Below are positions 55,977 to 64,000 of a stretch of DNA of 64,000 bases, one piece after another. The notes under the pieces are model-generated. The model was given only the letters and a program-made list of their open reading frames with translations. It was not told the DNA's origin and ran no database searches. Within the stretch, counting starts at the first letter, position 1. The number at the start of each line of letters is the position of its first letter. Both the position numbers and the translations under genes were made by a program. The DNA comes from Pyropia yezoensis (lineage: Eukaryota; Rhodophyta; Bangiophyceae; Bangiales; Bangiaceae), in contig CM020618.1 of NCBI GenBank assembly GCA_009829735.1, positions 23,979,346-24,043,345 of the forward strand. Reading direction: 5' to 3'.

Positions 55977-56563
55977 GATAACGGGTGCGGAGTCCCCCGC
56001 GCCCACAAGCCGTCGACGGCTACAACCCGGTACGGTGGGATAACCGGGACGAGCCAGGGAAGCGCGGACACCCGCGCTTATGACCACAAACGGCCACGAG
56101 AAGCGCCGCAGGCACGCGGGTCGACCCGCGCCCCACGGGGCTACGACCGCGCTCCACCCAGGCACCTGGGCGGGACGGGGCCACACCCACACACGGGGTA
56201 AGCAAGGGGGGTCACCCCCAACCGCCCCCACGCAACGCGGGCAGCCCCCGCCCCCCTCTCAATCGTCCACACGAGAGGGGCCCCCCTACCACCAGGCACC
56301 TGGTGGCGGATCCGCTTGCACCACCCCTCGGAAAGGGGGGGCGTGAACAGCAACCCGCATCGGGAATTTAACGGTCCGGAAAACGGATCGTGTGTGTGTA
56401 CCACGCAAAGGGGGGCACCCCCCTGAGACAACCTCGAAAAGGGGTGTCTGTCGCGACGGGGCGCAAAGCCCCACCCGACGGGTAAACGGTCACGCGACCC
56501 ACTTACATTCGGTACCCCGAATGCAACTCGACCCGAGGACGGGCCGAATCTAAGGGGGGGATA

Positions 56564-56926
56564 TGTAGCAATATGGTTGTCCGTATTGTGACCCTAATAT
56601 CAGGGGGGCTACTTCTAACCCTTAACTTTCAATTTGATAGTTCGTACTGGTCACGGTATCTATAAGTTACGTATGACCAGAGGGACTTGCATCTTGGGGT
56701 GGAGGGTAGTTAGTAGTGTCTCCGAGGGTTTATAACGAGGGGGCCGTTGGCGAATCCACCGCCGGCCAAGGTAGAACAACAAACCCCTCCCATTTGGGCT
56801 CCCATCTTGGTCCCGTGGCTTGCGCTCCAAGGACAGCAACCTTGGCCTCCCGGTGACGTTGGTGCCGATCCCCCTTGGTGAGTGTTCCCTGAGAGTGGAC
56901 GTGCGACGGATTCCTATTGTGCTACA
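56564..56926 (+). repeat. element C 3' LTR
   Basis: 363 bp, two substitutions against the 5' copy. Preceded by the polypurine tract AAGGGGGGGATA at 56552-56563 and followed by ATGGC. Confidence 0.96.
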
Positions 56927-57196
56927 ATGGCCTCCGCGCGGACATGAGATGGCGCGGGCAGACACGGGGCCACTGTCACAGCTGGCGTGCGGCCAGGCGT
57001 TGCCAAGTCACAGGACAGCAGCTTTCGGCCGTGTGTTCGCGCTCGCCCGCAGCTTGATTGAGATCTCAAGGCCTGGGCGCATCGTCAAATTTGGATGTAT
57101 GTGGCTAACAGCGTCAAACCGGATTGAAAACCAATGATTGGATGGCCAAGCGGTCGATGAATTGGTTTTCCCGAACCATCCGGTTGCCCATCCCTA

Positions 57197-57697
57197 CCAA
57201 GCGTTGTGGACCACTGTTCCACGGGTTGAATCCTTGACATCGTGGGCCAGATATAGGGTTTTCACCCCAGATCCTTTTAGCACCGACCACTGGGTCCGTT
57301 ATACGTGGCACTCGCGGTACTGCCATACGTCCCCCCCCCCCCGAATACAGATACGCGGCGGCTGGCACACATACCTCCCAGGTCCACTTCTCCCCTTTTT
57401 ACCCCCCGCCCCTTCCCGCACGCAGGGACATAGCGGTCAGCACACCTACCGCCGACATCTTCTGTGACCCCTCACCGCCCCTCGCCACGTCTGTTACTCA
57501 TTGGCTTGGATGGAGATGAGCACGCTGGCCGGGCGGAGCCCACCGACCAACTCTGCACTTGCCCAAGACGTGACGAAAGCTGGCCTGGGGGGGAGTGGTG
57601 CGGCTGGGAGTGCGCGGGATGTGTCTGAGGGTGGTGGAGAGGCGCGTGGTAGCGGGACGAAGAGATTTGTCAACGCTAAGAGCTCCTCGACGTGCTA
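57197..57697. other. intergenic, nothing recognised
   Basis: Flank of the hAT-like end. Contains short C runs near 57331 and mixed composition; no ORF with domain features. Confidence 0.4.
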
Positions 57698-58162
57698 TTA
57701 CCCTTTTGCTCGTGTTGGTATTGTGAAGTTGTGGCATGTTACTGTGCATTGGCGCGCCCGGCGGCACAAGAATCGAGGCGTATCTAAGCTTCCGCAGGTG
57801 GCGTCCATCACCGCCGGCCGCCGCAAAGCCGACCGAGACCACCACCACTGCCCCCCACCCCCCCGCCGCCGGCCACGGCGAAGCCGACGGCCACCGCCAC
57901 CGCCGCCACGCCGAGGGCGACCGTGAAGAAAACGGGTACTCCAACTGTCGCCGCCCCCGCCGCCCCCGCCGCCACCAACCGCCACCAGGCGCCGCCGGAG
58001 AGCACTGCCGGCAGTAGCCAACACCATGCTCCCCCGCCCATCCAACTGCCGGCCGCACATATCCGACAACCACCGCCGCCTCCACCACAGCCTGCCGCCA
58101 GCACAGCCGGCTGCAGTCGGCCAGCCACCACCATCGCGCCCCCCCTCCCCCCGTCCCCCTTG

Positions 58163-58190
58163 CCCCCCCCCCCCCCCCCCCCCCCCCCCC
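58163..58190. repeat. C homopolymer of 28
   Basis: Uninterrupted run of 28 C inside the low-complexity 3' part of the minus-strand ORF ending at 57698. Confidence 0.85.
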
Positions 58191-58369
58191 GCCTTCCACA
58201 AGAAGAAAAGAACGAAAGAAAACAGAGATGTGGCGACGACGATCATTCCCAGCCGCCCCACCCGACCCCCCTCGGACTCGGCCCGCCCCGGCCCCCGCCC
58301 CGCGACGGCCACAGGCGTACTCGCACACATATCCCCACTGCCGCGACGAGCGCCTCCCTCACGTACTCC

Positions 58370-60443
58370 TTGCAGCGCCGCAGCGTTGTACAGGTCGGCC
58401 AGTCGAGCAGCTCCCCACGTAGAGTCGAGAAACACCCAACGATCTCCGAGGTCTGGACGCAACGTCACCTTGCCGTCAACGTCACCAACACGACCTCGGA
58501 AGCCGAGGTCGGTCAGCTTCACACCCGGCAGGTGCATGCTAATCCACCAATCGCAGGGTGTGACGTCGCGTATCTTCGAAACCCGTGCGGCGGTCATCAT
58601 CAAAGCAGCAACCGGCACCTTGTCCACGCGGTAGACCACCCAAAGGACATCCCACTGCGGCCTGCCCACTGGTGCCTGTTTCACCAGGGGCGGAGTCACC
58701 GCTGGGCTACTGTCATACGACCGCATGGGCAATGTCTTCAGCTGCGCCGACTTGCCCCCAATGACGGCGTCAATGGGACCTCCGTCCCAAAGCGCTTGTA
58801 AGGTTGTTAACGAAGTCTCGGTCACAAGGTGATGTCGTAAACAGAAGGAGCTCAGCAGTTCGACTTCGTGGACTTCGACGCGCGGCCGCCAGAGCCACGC
58901 CACCTCTTCGTCCGTCAGGCGTCGACCGCTCTCACGTACAGCATCTGCCATCAGTGCGCCAATGGAAGTCCAGGGGTACTGAAACATCGTACTTGTCTCC
59001 AAGGATCGCTCTTCCCCTGCCGGCTTGACCTGTGACTTGTGGCCTACCTTGACTGAATTCATGTCCCAAAACACATCGGGCTCGGGTGTATCAGAGCTTG
59101 GGACGAGAATGGCAAGAGTTAACATCGGGATCCTCTTTGCCTCCGCCGACAGCTGCTACTCCTGCGACTGAACCACCGGCGACACAGGAGAAGTCACAGG
59201 GGCAACGAAGGGGTACACTCCCGTGTCTCGCAACGTGGCTGTGCGAACACGAACGAAGCTCCGCTCGTAGTCGCGGTGAAGGCTCCTGTCCTCCTGGAAA
59301 AGCTCATCCAGGGCCATACAGTTTCGAAAACGACGATCTTACAGCGTCACCAGATTGTCTACAGGCAGACCACGCGAGGGGGTCTTATGCGTTGGGCTCG
59401 GGCGGCCAAGCGTCAAGCATAAAATACCCCACTCAGGTGCGACCTCGGCAACGACCCCTTCAGCTTCCGCCCGACCCGCCACTTCGACAAGCCACCGCCG
59501 TGTCAGCATCGGCTCCTTCGTGCCGAATGACTTTGACGGATGTTGCGACGCCCAAACACGAAAAAATAACTGCGCCAGGGACCGCTCCGCCTCTGTCGAG
59601 GAAGAAAACATGTTACCACTCAACCGACAGACCCGCTTGGACCGGCCCAGTGCATCGCTATTCCTTGGCATATTCGGAAGGGGCTTCGGGTCCCCTCGGC
59701 CAGAGGTGCCGGCCGTGTCTGCAAGGTGGCGTGCTTGCTGGCGGACAGAGTGGCGTGTCGTCGGGGTCGCGTCTACTTGTGGTACGACCGCCTCGCCACC
59801 CAGCGGATTCGGCTGCGGAGGACCAGCCGATTGGTGATGTAGCCGTCACAGACATGCGCGTGGCAACCAACAACGTCCGCTGCACTGTCGTGGCGGTGGG
59901 TTTTGCCACCGACGAGCTCTCTTTCCAGGCGGATCCGTTCTCGTGCTCGTGTGCAGGTGATATCATAATGACGTCTTCCTCGGAACTGGTAGATGGACCA
60001 TTCCTAGAGAAGACCTTGCGTACGTCATGTGCGGGGGGGGGCAGTACCTCTACGGCCAGCCGCTGTAGCGGGAGAGGCGGCTCCATTGCACGCAGTGGGG
60101 CATTTACCGCGGCCGGAAGCGACCCCGTCGTCGGGGATGGCAACAACGCGGCCGGCCGTAGGGGCCGCATCGCGGTCGCCTGCCCGGCCGACATTCCCGG
60201 GGTGAGGGGCTGCACCGCGGCAGGCAGCTCGCCCGACTCTGGCAGGCCCGGGGGGGGTAGCACCGCGGCCGGACGTGCGGACTGCATCGCAGCAAGCACC
60301 GCGGCCGACATTCCCGTGTTGAGGGGCTGCACCGCGGCCTGCACCGCGGCCGGTGTTCCCATGGTGAGGAACAGCACCGCGGACGGCAGCGCGTCCGCCA
60401 CAGCAGGGGGGGGCAGCACCGCGGCCGGCAGTGGGTCCGCCAC
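58370..60443 (-). pseudogene. unrecognised degenerate minus-strand protein
   Basis: Two overlapping frames give protein-like sequence. From 60443 to 59658 it is Pro/Ala-rich with internal repeats (PAAVQPLNTGMSAAV, PAAVQPLTPGMSAG) and an acidic STSSEEDVIMI. From 59671 downward a different frame reads ERSLAQLFFRVWASQHPSKS, then TAA (59339-59341). It continues in the same frame with RFRNCMALDELFQEDRSLHR, a further TAG near 59170, then an open stretch from 59125 (FQYPWTSIGALMADAVRESG, CDWWISMHLPGVKLTDLGFR, RWVFLDSTWGAARLADLYNA). After about 58370 only low-complexity sequence follows. Layout (disordered N-terminus, folded C-terminus, minus strand, about 2 kb) resembles the antisense genes of A and C, but I see no convincing sequence match. 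A host pseudogene is equally possible. Confidence 0.45.
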
Positions 60444-60596
60444 AGAAGGATGGGCGCTGGAAGATCCCTCGGCGTCTACTGACTTCGACTAGGAAAACGA
60501 TTAAGGGGGGGGACAAGAGATGGGGAGTCCTCCCCCGGGGAAGACGATGTCGTTTTAAAACGCATCCTGCCTCGCCCTCGTGGAGTCAAGAGGAAG

Positions 60597-61631
60597 ATGG
60601 TGCTCCCTAACGGAAAAGACCATTCGGGAATTGTGGCGTTGGTATCACCGCCCACGACGTATCAACTGGCGCTGTTGCTGTTTCTTACGAAAGGATACGA
60701 GCTACGCACCAGGGCCATCCTCGATACTGGGAGTGGCCCGTCCCTAGTACGCAAGCTAATATTTCCGCGGGGGCTTCCTCTAGAGCCTTTAGGGGACCTA
60801 GAGTAACTCAGACTCTATGATGTGAACGGCAGCTGGCTCCACATTATGGGAAGCGTCACCCTCGGAGTGAGGGTGGGCCACCAAGTATCGCACATCTCTT
60901 CTGGAGTTGTGCCTTATACTAGTGTCCCGGTAATCCTGGGAAACACCTCTTATGACCACAAGACCAAGAGCATCCGAGCGGAGGACCAGGAGGTGCTCCT
61001 ACGGTCGAGGGAGGTCGGTCCTATCCTCCGGGGGGCTTATAGGAGCCCCCGCTACAAGTCAAGGCGTGATACGATTTGTGCGTGTCCCAGAGGGGACTAC
61101 GACAACCTCACGCTTGCCCATGGGGCTACCGTCGCGCCGGCCACCCTCGACCATGTTAAGGTGCGAGGGGACTTCAAGGGCCACGGGCGTATCCGTGGTA
61201 AGGAAACCCTGTACCCCATTCACGGGGTACAGCTGGCCGAGGGGCCTGCCGTTTTTAATCCCGGCCAGCCTCAGACGGTGCAGCTTCTCAACCCGACCTA
61301 AGTGCCAGTGAGACTACGAGCCAATATGGTCATAGGGCATGTCTCCATTATTGACGGAGAGTGCCAGGAGGTCACCGAAGAGGAGATGAATCTCTTTGGG
61401 CAAGGGCCTTCGGGTCCACTAGAGACGGTGGCTCCATCCCCTGTACCAGACATAGATCGGGGCAGCGTCTCTGATGAGCCACGGGCTAAATTAGCCGCGC
61501 TCATCGAGAGATATAAGTCTCTTTGGGATGGTGCCCTCGGGACCATCAAGGAGACGGCGCATCGTATCCGGCTTGAGCCAGACGCAACGCCTGTCCGCCA
61601 GCACCCCTACCAGTCAGGTCCAAGGACCTGA
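60597..61631 (+). pseudogene. pol: element D protease and N-terminal pol region
   Basis: Protease RAILDTGSGPSLVRK near 60710 matches B's RIVLDSGSGASLIRK. The frame is interrupted by TAG at about 60804, by a frameshift or stop at 61301, and ends at TGA 61629-61631. The last part (KLAALIERYKSLWDGALGTI, HRIRLEPDATPVRQHPYQSG) corresponds to the segment just before RT in B. Confidence 0.82.
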
Positions 61632-63263
61632 GCGGTGGAGGAGGCAGACCGGGGGCCCATCGATGAGGACCTCCAAGTCTTGACCGCCGTGACCCGCTCG
61701 TCCCAGGCAATAATGGGGCGAAGCGAGAAGACCCGCCCCTTGGGGCCTATCGCGGTCGAGGAGCTTATTGAAGTTCAAGCCGAGGACTCTTTCTGCCAAT
61801 ACAGGCGGAAAGTGTGAAACTCTGTCCCCCCTCCTGACCCTAAGTGGGCCAGGAAGGCCCGTTTCTTTGATGACGAAGAAGGAATTCTGTGCCGGAAGTC
61901 GTTCTTCCTGGACTCCACTCAGTTGGTGATCCCTGAGTCGTAGAAGGATCTTCTTATGACGCCCAACCACGAGCCTCCGCTGGCCGCTCATCCTGGGGCC
62001 AGACAGATGTACTCCTCGCTGAGGCGTGGGGTGTACTGGCCCACGATGGTCGCCGATGTGTACGGCCACGTCTGTTAGTGCACAGACCGTGCCCGGAAGC
62101 GCCTACACGAGCTTAAACAAACGTCTACGCTCAAGCTCTTCCCGGCCACCGAGCCATTTGCCAGCTTGGCAATGAACATTCTCGGTCCCCTTCCGGAGTC
62201 CGAGGGAGGACACAAGTTTATACTTGTGATTGTGGACCTCTTTTCGAAGCTGACCCGCGCGGTTTCTATGCGGGAGACAACAGCGATTGCGGTCGCTTGG
62301 CGTTCGTGAACGTCTAGATTGCCTCTTACGGCATTCCGGACTCGGTGTTGACCGATAACGATCCTCAGTTTGCGTCTGTTATTCTAAGGGGTCTTGTGAC
62401 TCCTGGTTATCGTGTCTAAGTACTGGAAATTCTACCACCCCAAAACACACGTTCAATTGGAGCCTTATAACCGCACCGTGGTGCGGCAGCTCCATGTCTG
62501 TGTCGCGGAGCACCCAAAGGAGTGGGATGAATACATCTCCCTCCTGACCACAGCGTATAATACGCCGGTGCCCACCAGCACGGGTCAAGCCCCGTTGCTA
62601 TGTGTAAGCCCTCGGAGACTTCGAACCCTAGGGATTGAGCGTCCACCTAAGCTCCGACCTGAAAGGGAAAGGGAAGAGCTTGGGGACGATAAGGACTCCG
62701 ACCCCTTAGGGGAAGCGTCACGATATGTCGGGGAGCTAAAGGGTATACTCCCCAAGGTGCGGAAGCACCTTAGAAAGGCACAAGAGGCCTACAAGAGAAA
62801 CGTTGACGCGTCAGTGGCGGAAAAGAGTAAGGATCTCCACGTGGGAGACTGGATTCTCATGGCTTCCCACGCTCGGAAACGGTCCAGGTTGGCTCATAAG
62901 AGCGTAGGACCATACATGGTCCTAAAAACCGACGGGCGTCGCTTTACCATCAAAAGCCCCGAAGGGATTCGTACGGTCAGTAGTGACTACATCATGCGGG
63001 CACCGGCACCCCAAGAGGGGCACCCCGCGCGGATGAGGGCTGAAGCCATTCGACAAAACTATGAAAACACGGCTCCTTCTAAGGGGAGCTTTGATGAGGC
63101 GGAGTATGTTTTTGAAACTTTTGTGGGACACCGCTATAAAGCGGATGGGTCCCTGGAGCTATGGGTCCGGTGGTTTGGGTACGGACCCGAAGGCGACACT
63201 TGGACGGTCTCCACGGGGCTGCCGGCTGAAGCCGTGGGGAAATATTGCAAGAGGAAAAAGTGA
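61632..63263 (+). pseudogene. pol: element D integrase and chromodomain
   Basis: Joins directly to the post-RNase H sequence (DEDLQVLTAVTRSSQAIMG), so about 1.6 kb coding for RT and RNase H has been deleted. The integrase zinc region and core contain several stops; the first catalytic Asp is Asn (AMNILGPLP). From 62412 an open frame of 283 codons covers the end of the core (LEPYNRTVVRQL), the basic region and a chromodomain (LELWVRWFGYGPEGDTWTVS), ending at 63263. Confidence 0.85.
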
Positions 63264-63273
63264 CCAACTCGGG

Positions 63274-64000
63274 TTACTCCGAGTGGTATATTCTTTCATC
63301 ACGCAAAACCAAATGCCCCCGTAACTGGCACACTGAGGGGGCGACTAACTCCCTCTCCCACGTCACCGGGGCAACGGGGTAACCCGCCTTATTTCCCTGG
63401 GCCTCCGCCCGAGGCTGACCGCCTCCAGAAGGAGCGGTAGGGAGACGGGGGGCCCGACAAGAGATGCGGTCGGAACCCCAAACGGCCTCGTTGCTCGCCA
63501 GACGGCGAGCACGGTCGTCGGGAGTGTCTACCTCCCCCATCTCGGGGAAGAGCGAGGGGCCACGCTGGGCCAACTCGATTTCTGGGTTGGCCAACCGAGT
63601 CTCCGCGTCGACCCCTTTGCCATAAGGCAAAGGCGCTTCCCCAAGCCCCTCGAGGAGGAGGAGACTACCCTTGATAGGGCAGACCTCCTTCGACACTAAA
63701 ACGAGGCCACGACGCCCTCCCTGGTCCCGGAGAGTAGTCTCCGTAACCACATTCCTAAAACGACGAAGCAGACTTAGGGCTGCGTCGAAGAGGCCCGATA
63801 CGTCTACCCCGTTCGGCATGAAGTGGAGGGTGGCGTCGAGACCCATGAGAGCTTCTACCAACTCCCTACGGAGCAGCCACAGGTGGCCGTACTTCAGGAC
63901 TGACGTCAAGAAAACATCGGCCACCTCCACCAACCACGAGGTGGAAGCCATGGCGTTCTCCCGCACCCCACAAGGGGCACTAAAAAGGAGGCTTCCCCGA
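63274..64000 (-). CDS. element D antisense ORF, partial
   Basis: An open minus-strand frame from the window's right edge to TGA at 63274-63276, at least 240 codons; its start is outside. The segment RRGLVLVSKEVCPIKGSLLL followed by EGLGEAPLPYGKGVD matches B's antisense LRQLVWVARELHDGRVVL and EGLGVGDYPYAPGVD, so the antisense protein is conserved between B and D. Other segments (WLVEVADVFLTSVLKYGHLW) are helical. Function unknown; no known domain. Confidence 0.68.
   Translation of the reverse strand, partial: RGSLLFSAPCGVRENAMASTSWLVEVADVFLTSVLKYGHLWLLRRELVEALMGLDATLHFMPNGVDVSGLFDAALSLLRRFRNVVTETTLRDQGGRRGLVLVSKEVCPIKGSLLLLEGLGEAPLPYGKGVDAETRLANPEIELAQRGPSLFPEMGEVDTPDDRARRLASNEAVWGSDRISCRAPRLPTAPSGGGQPRAEAQGNKAGYPVAPVTWERELVAPSVCQLRGHLVLRDERIYHSE

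Larger units (their letters stand above)
46100..56926 (+). mobile_element. gypsy chromovirus element C, structurally intact and young
   Basis: LTRs of 363 bp (46100-46462, 56564-56926) differ at two positions only. The exact duplication ATGGC is at 46095-46099 and 56927-56931. It has a primer-binding site, intact gag, intact pol with all catalytic residues, an antisense gene with one frameshift, and a polypurine tract. It is the best candidate for a currently mobile gypsy element in the window and the source-like relative of A. Confidence 0.97.
45100..57196. mobile_element. possible hAT-like inverted-repeat element enclosing element C
   Basis: TAGGGATGGGCAACCGG at 45100-45116 and its exact reverse complement at 57180-57196. 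This is the typical sequence style of hAT transposon ends. Inside both ends there are repeated AACCGG/CCGGTT and ATTGGTT motifs like hAT subterminal repeats. Without C the unit would be about 1.27 kb with no transposase, so non-autonomous. The adjacent 8 bp (CCTGACTG and CCAAGCGT) do not match, so the two ends might belong to different copies. Confidence 0.5.
60493..64000 (+). mobile_element. gypsy chromovirus element D, degenerate, truncated by window edge
   Basis: Starts with a gag-end remnant GGAAAAC GAT TAA (60492-60504), matching the GGGAAAC GAR TRA gag ends of the others. Protease, integrase and chromodomain parts similar to B follow. RT and RNase H are missing through an internal deletion near 61630. 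An antisense ORF follows the chromodomain and runs off the window. No LTR of D is visible inside the window. Confidence 0.8.

Noticed and set aside
59086-60492. A 468-codon plus-strand ORF ending at the D gag remnant, as a possible gag of D
   Set aside because: It is low-complexity, lacks a zinc knuckle and capsid-like helices, and the opposite strand reads more like protein. Only the last few codons resemble a gag end.

Overview
The window is GC-rich nuclear DNA from a photosynthetic eukaryote. I infer a red alga of the Porphyra/Pyropia type. The grounds are compact genes with few or no introns, GC-rich triplet and homopolymer tracts, Kozak-like CACCATGG starts, eukaryotic Rab6 and TMEM161-like genes, a DUF3110-like protein with a transit-peptide-like N-terminus, and many chromodomain LTR retrotransposons. 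The taxon is inference; no rRNA or marker gene is present.

Left part (1-10.5 kb): host genes. After a triplet-repeat tract come a membrane-anchored putative methyltransferase (2301-4034, +), a Rab6 GTPase (4799-5446, -), a two-exon DUF3110-like gene (6534-7678, +) and a TMEM161-like multipass protein (8181-9820, -) with one frameshift in a 17-base homopolymer.

10.5-20.8 kb: a complete, very young Ty1/copia element (10547-16869; 542-bp LTRs with two differences; TSD CCCAG) whose gag and pol are joined by a likely -1 frameshift signal. It is followed by a 115-bp foldback, a secreted beta-propeller-like gene (17632 onward) and a Tc1-like DNA-binding fragment.

20.8-41.1 kb: a decayed Ty3/gypsy chromovirus (element A; TSD TCGCC) with a second gypsy element (B, 23313-32677) nested in its gag. 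41.1-45.1 kb: a gene with a coiled coil, a possible PD-(D/E)XK-like region and a protein-kinase catalytic loop, resembling Crinkler/CR-type effector architecture, interrupted by in-frame stops near its end. 45.1-57.2 kb: a pair of hAT-like terminal inverted repeats enclosing element C (46100-56926; TSD ATGGC; two LTR differences), whose gag and pol are intact. 57.7-60.5 kb: a degenerate minus-strand coding stretch I cannot identify. 60.5-64 kb: a degenerate gypsy element (D) lacking RT/RNase H, running off the right edge.

The most unusual shared property is that every gypsy element here (A, B, C, D) carries a long open frame on the opposite strand between the end of pol and the 3' LTR, so pol and this antisense gene converge. 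A, B and C also share a GGGAAAC shift heptamer immediately before the gag stop with pol in the -1 frame, and the same primer-binding site. B has a convincing hairpin/pseudoknot behind its heptamer. C looks capable of autonomous transposition; A, B and D do not.
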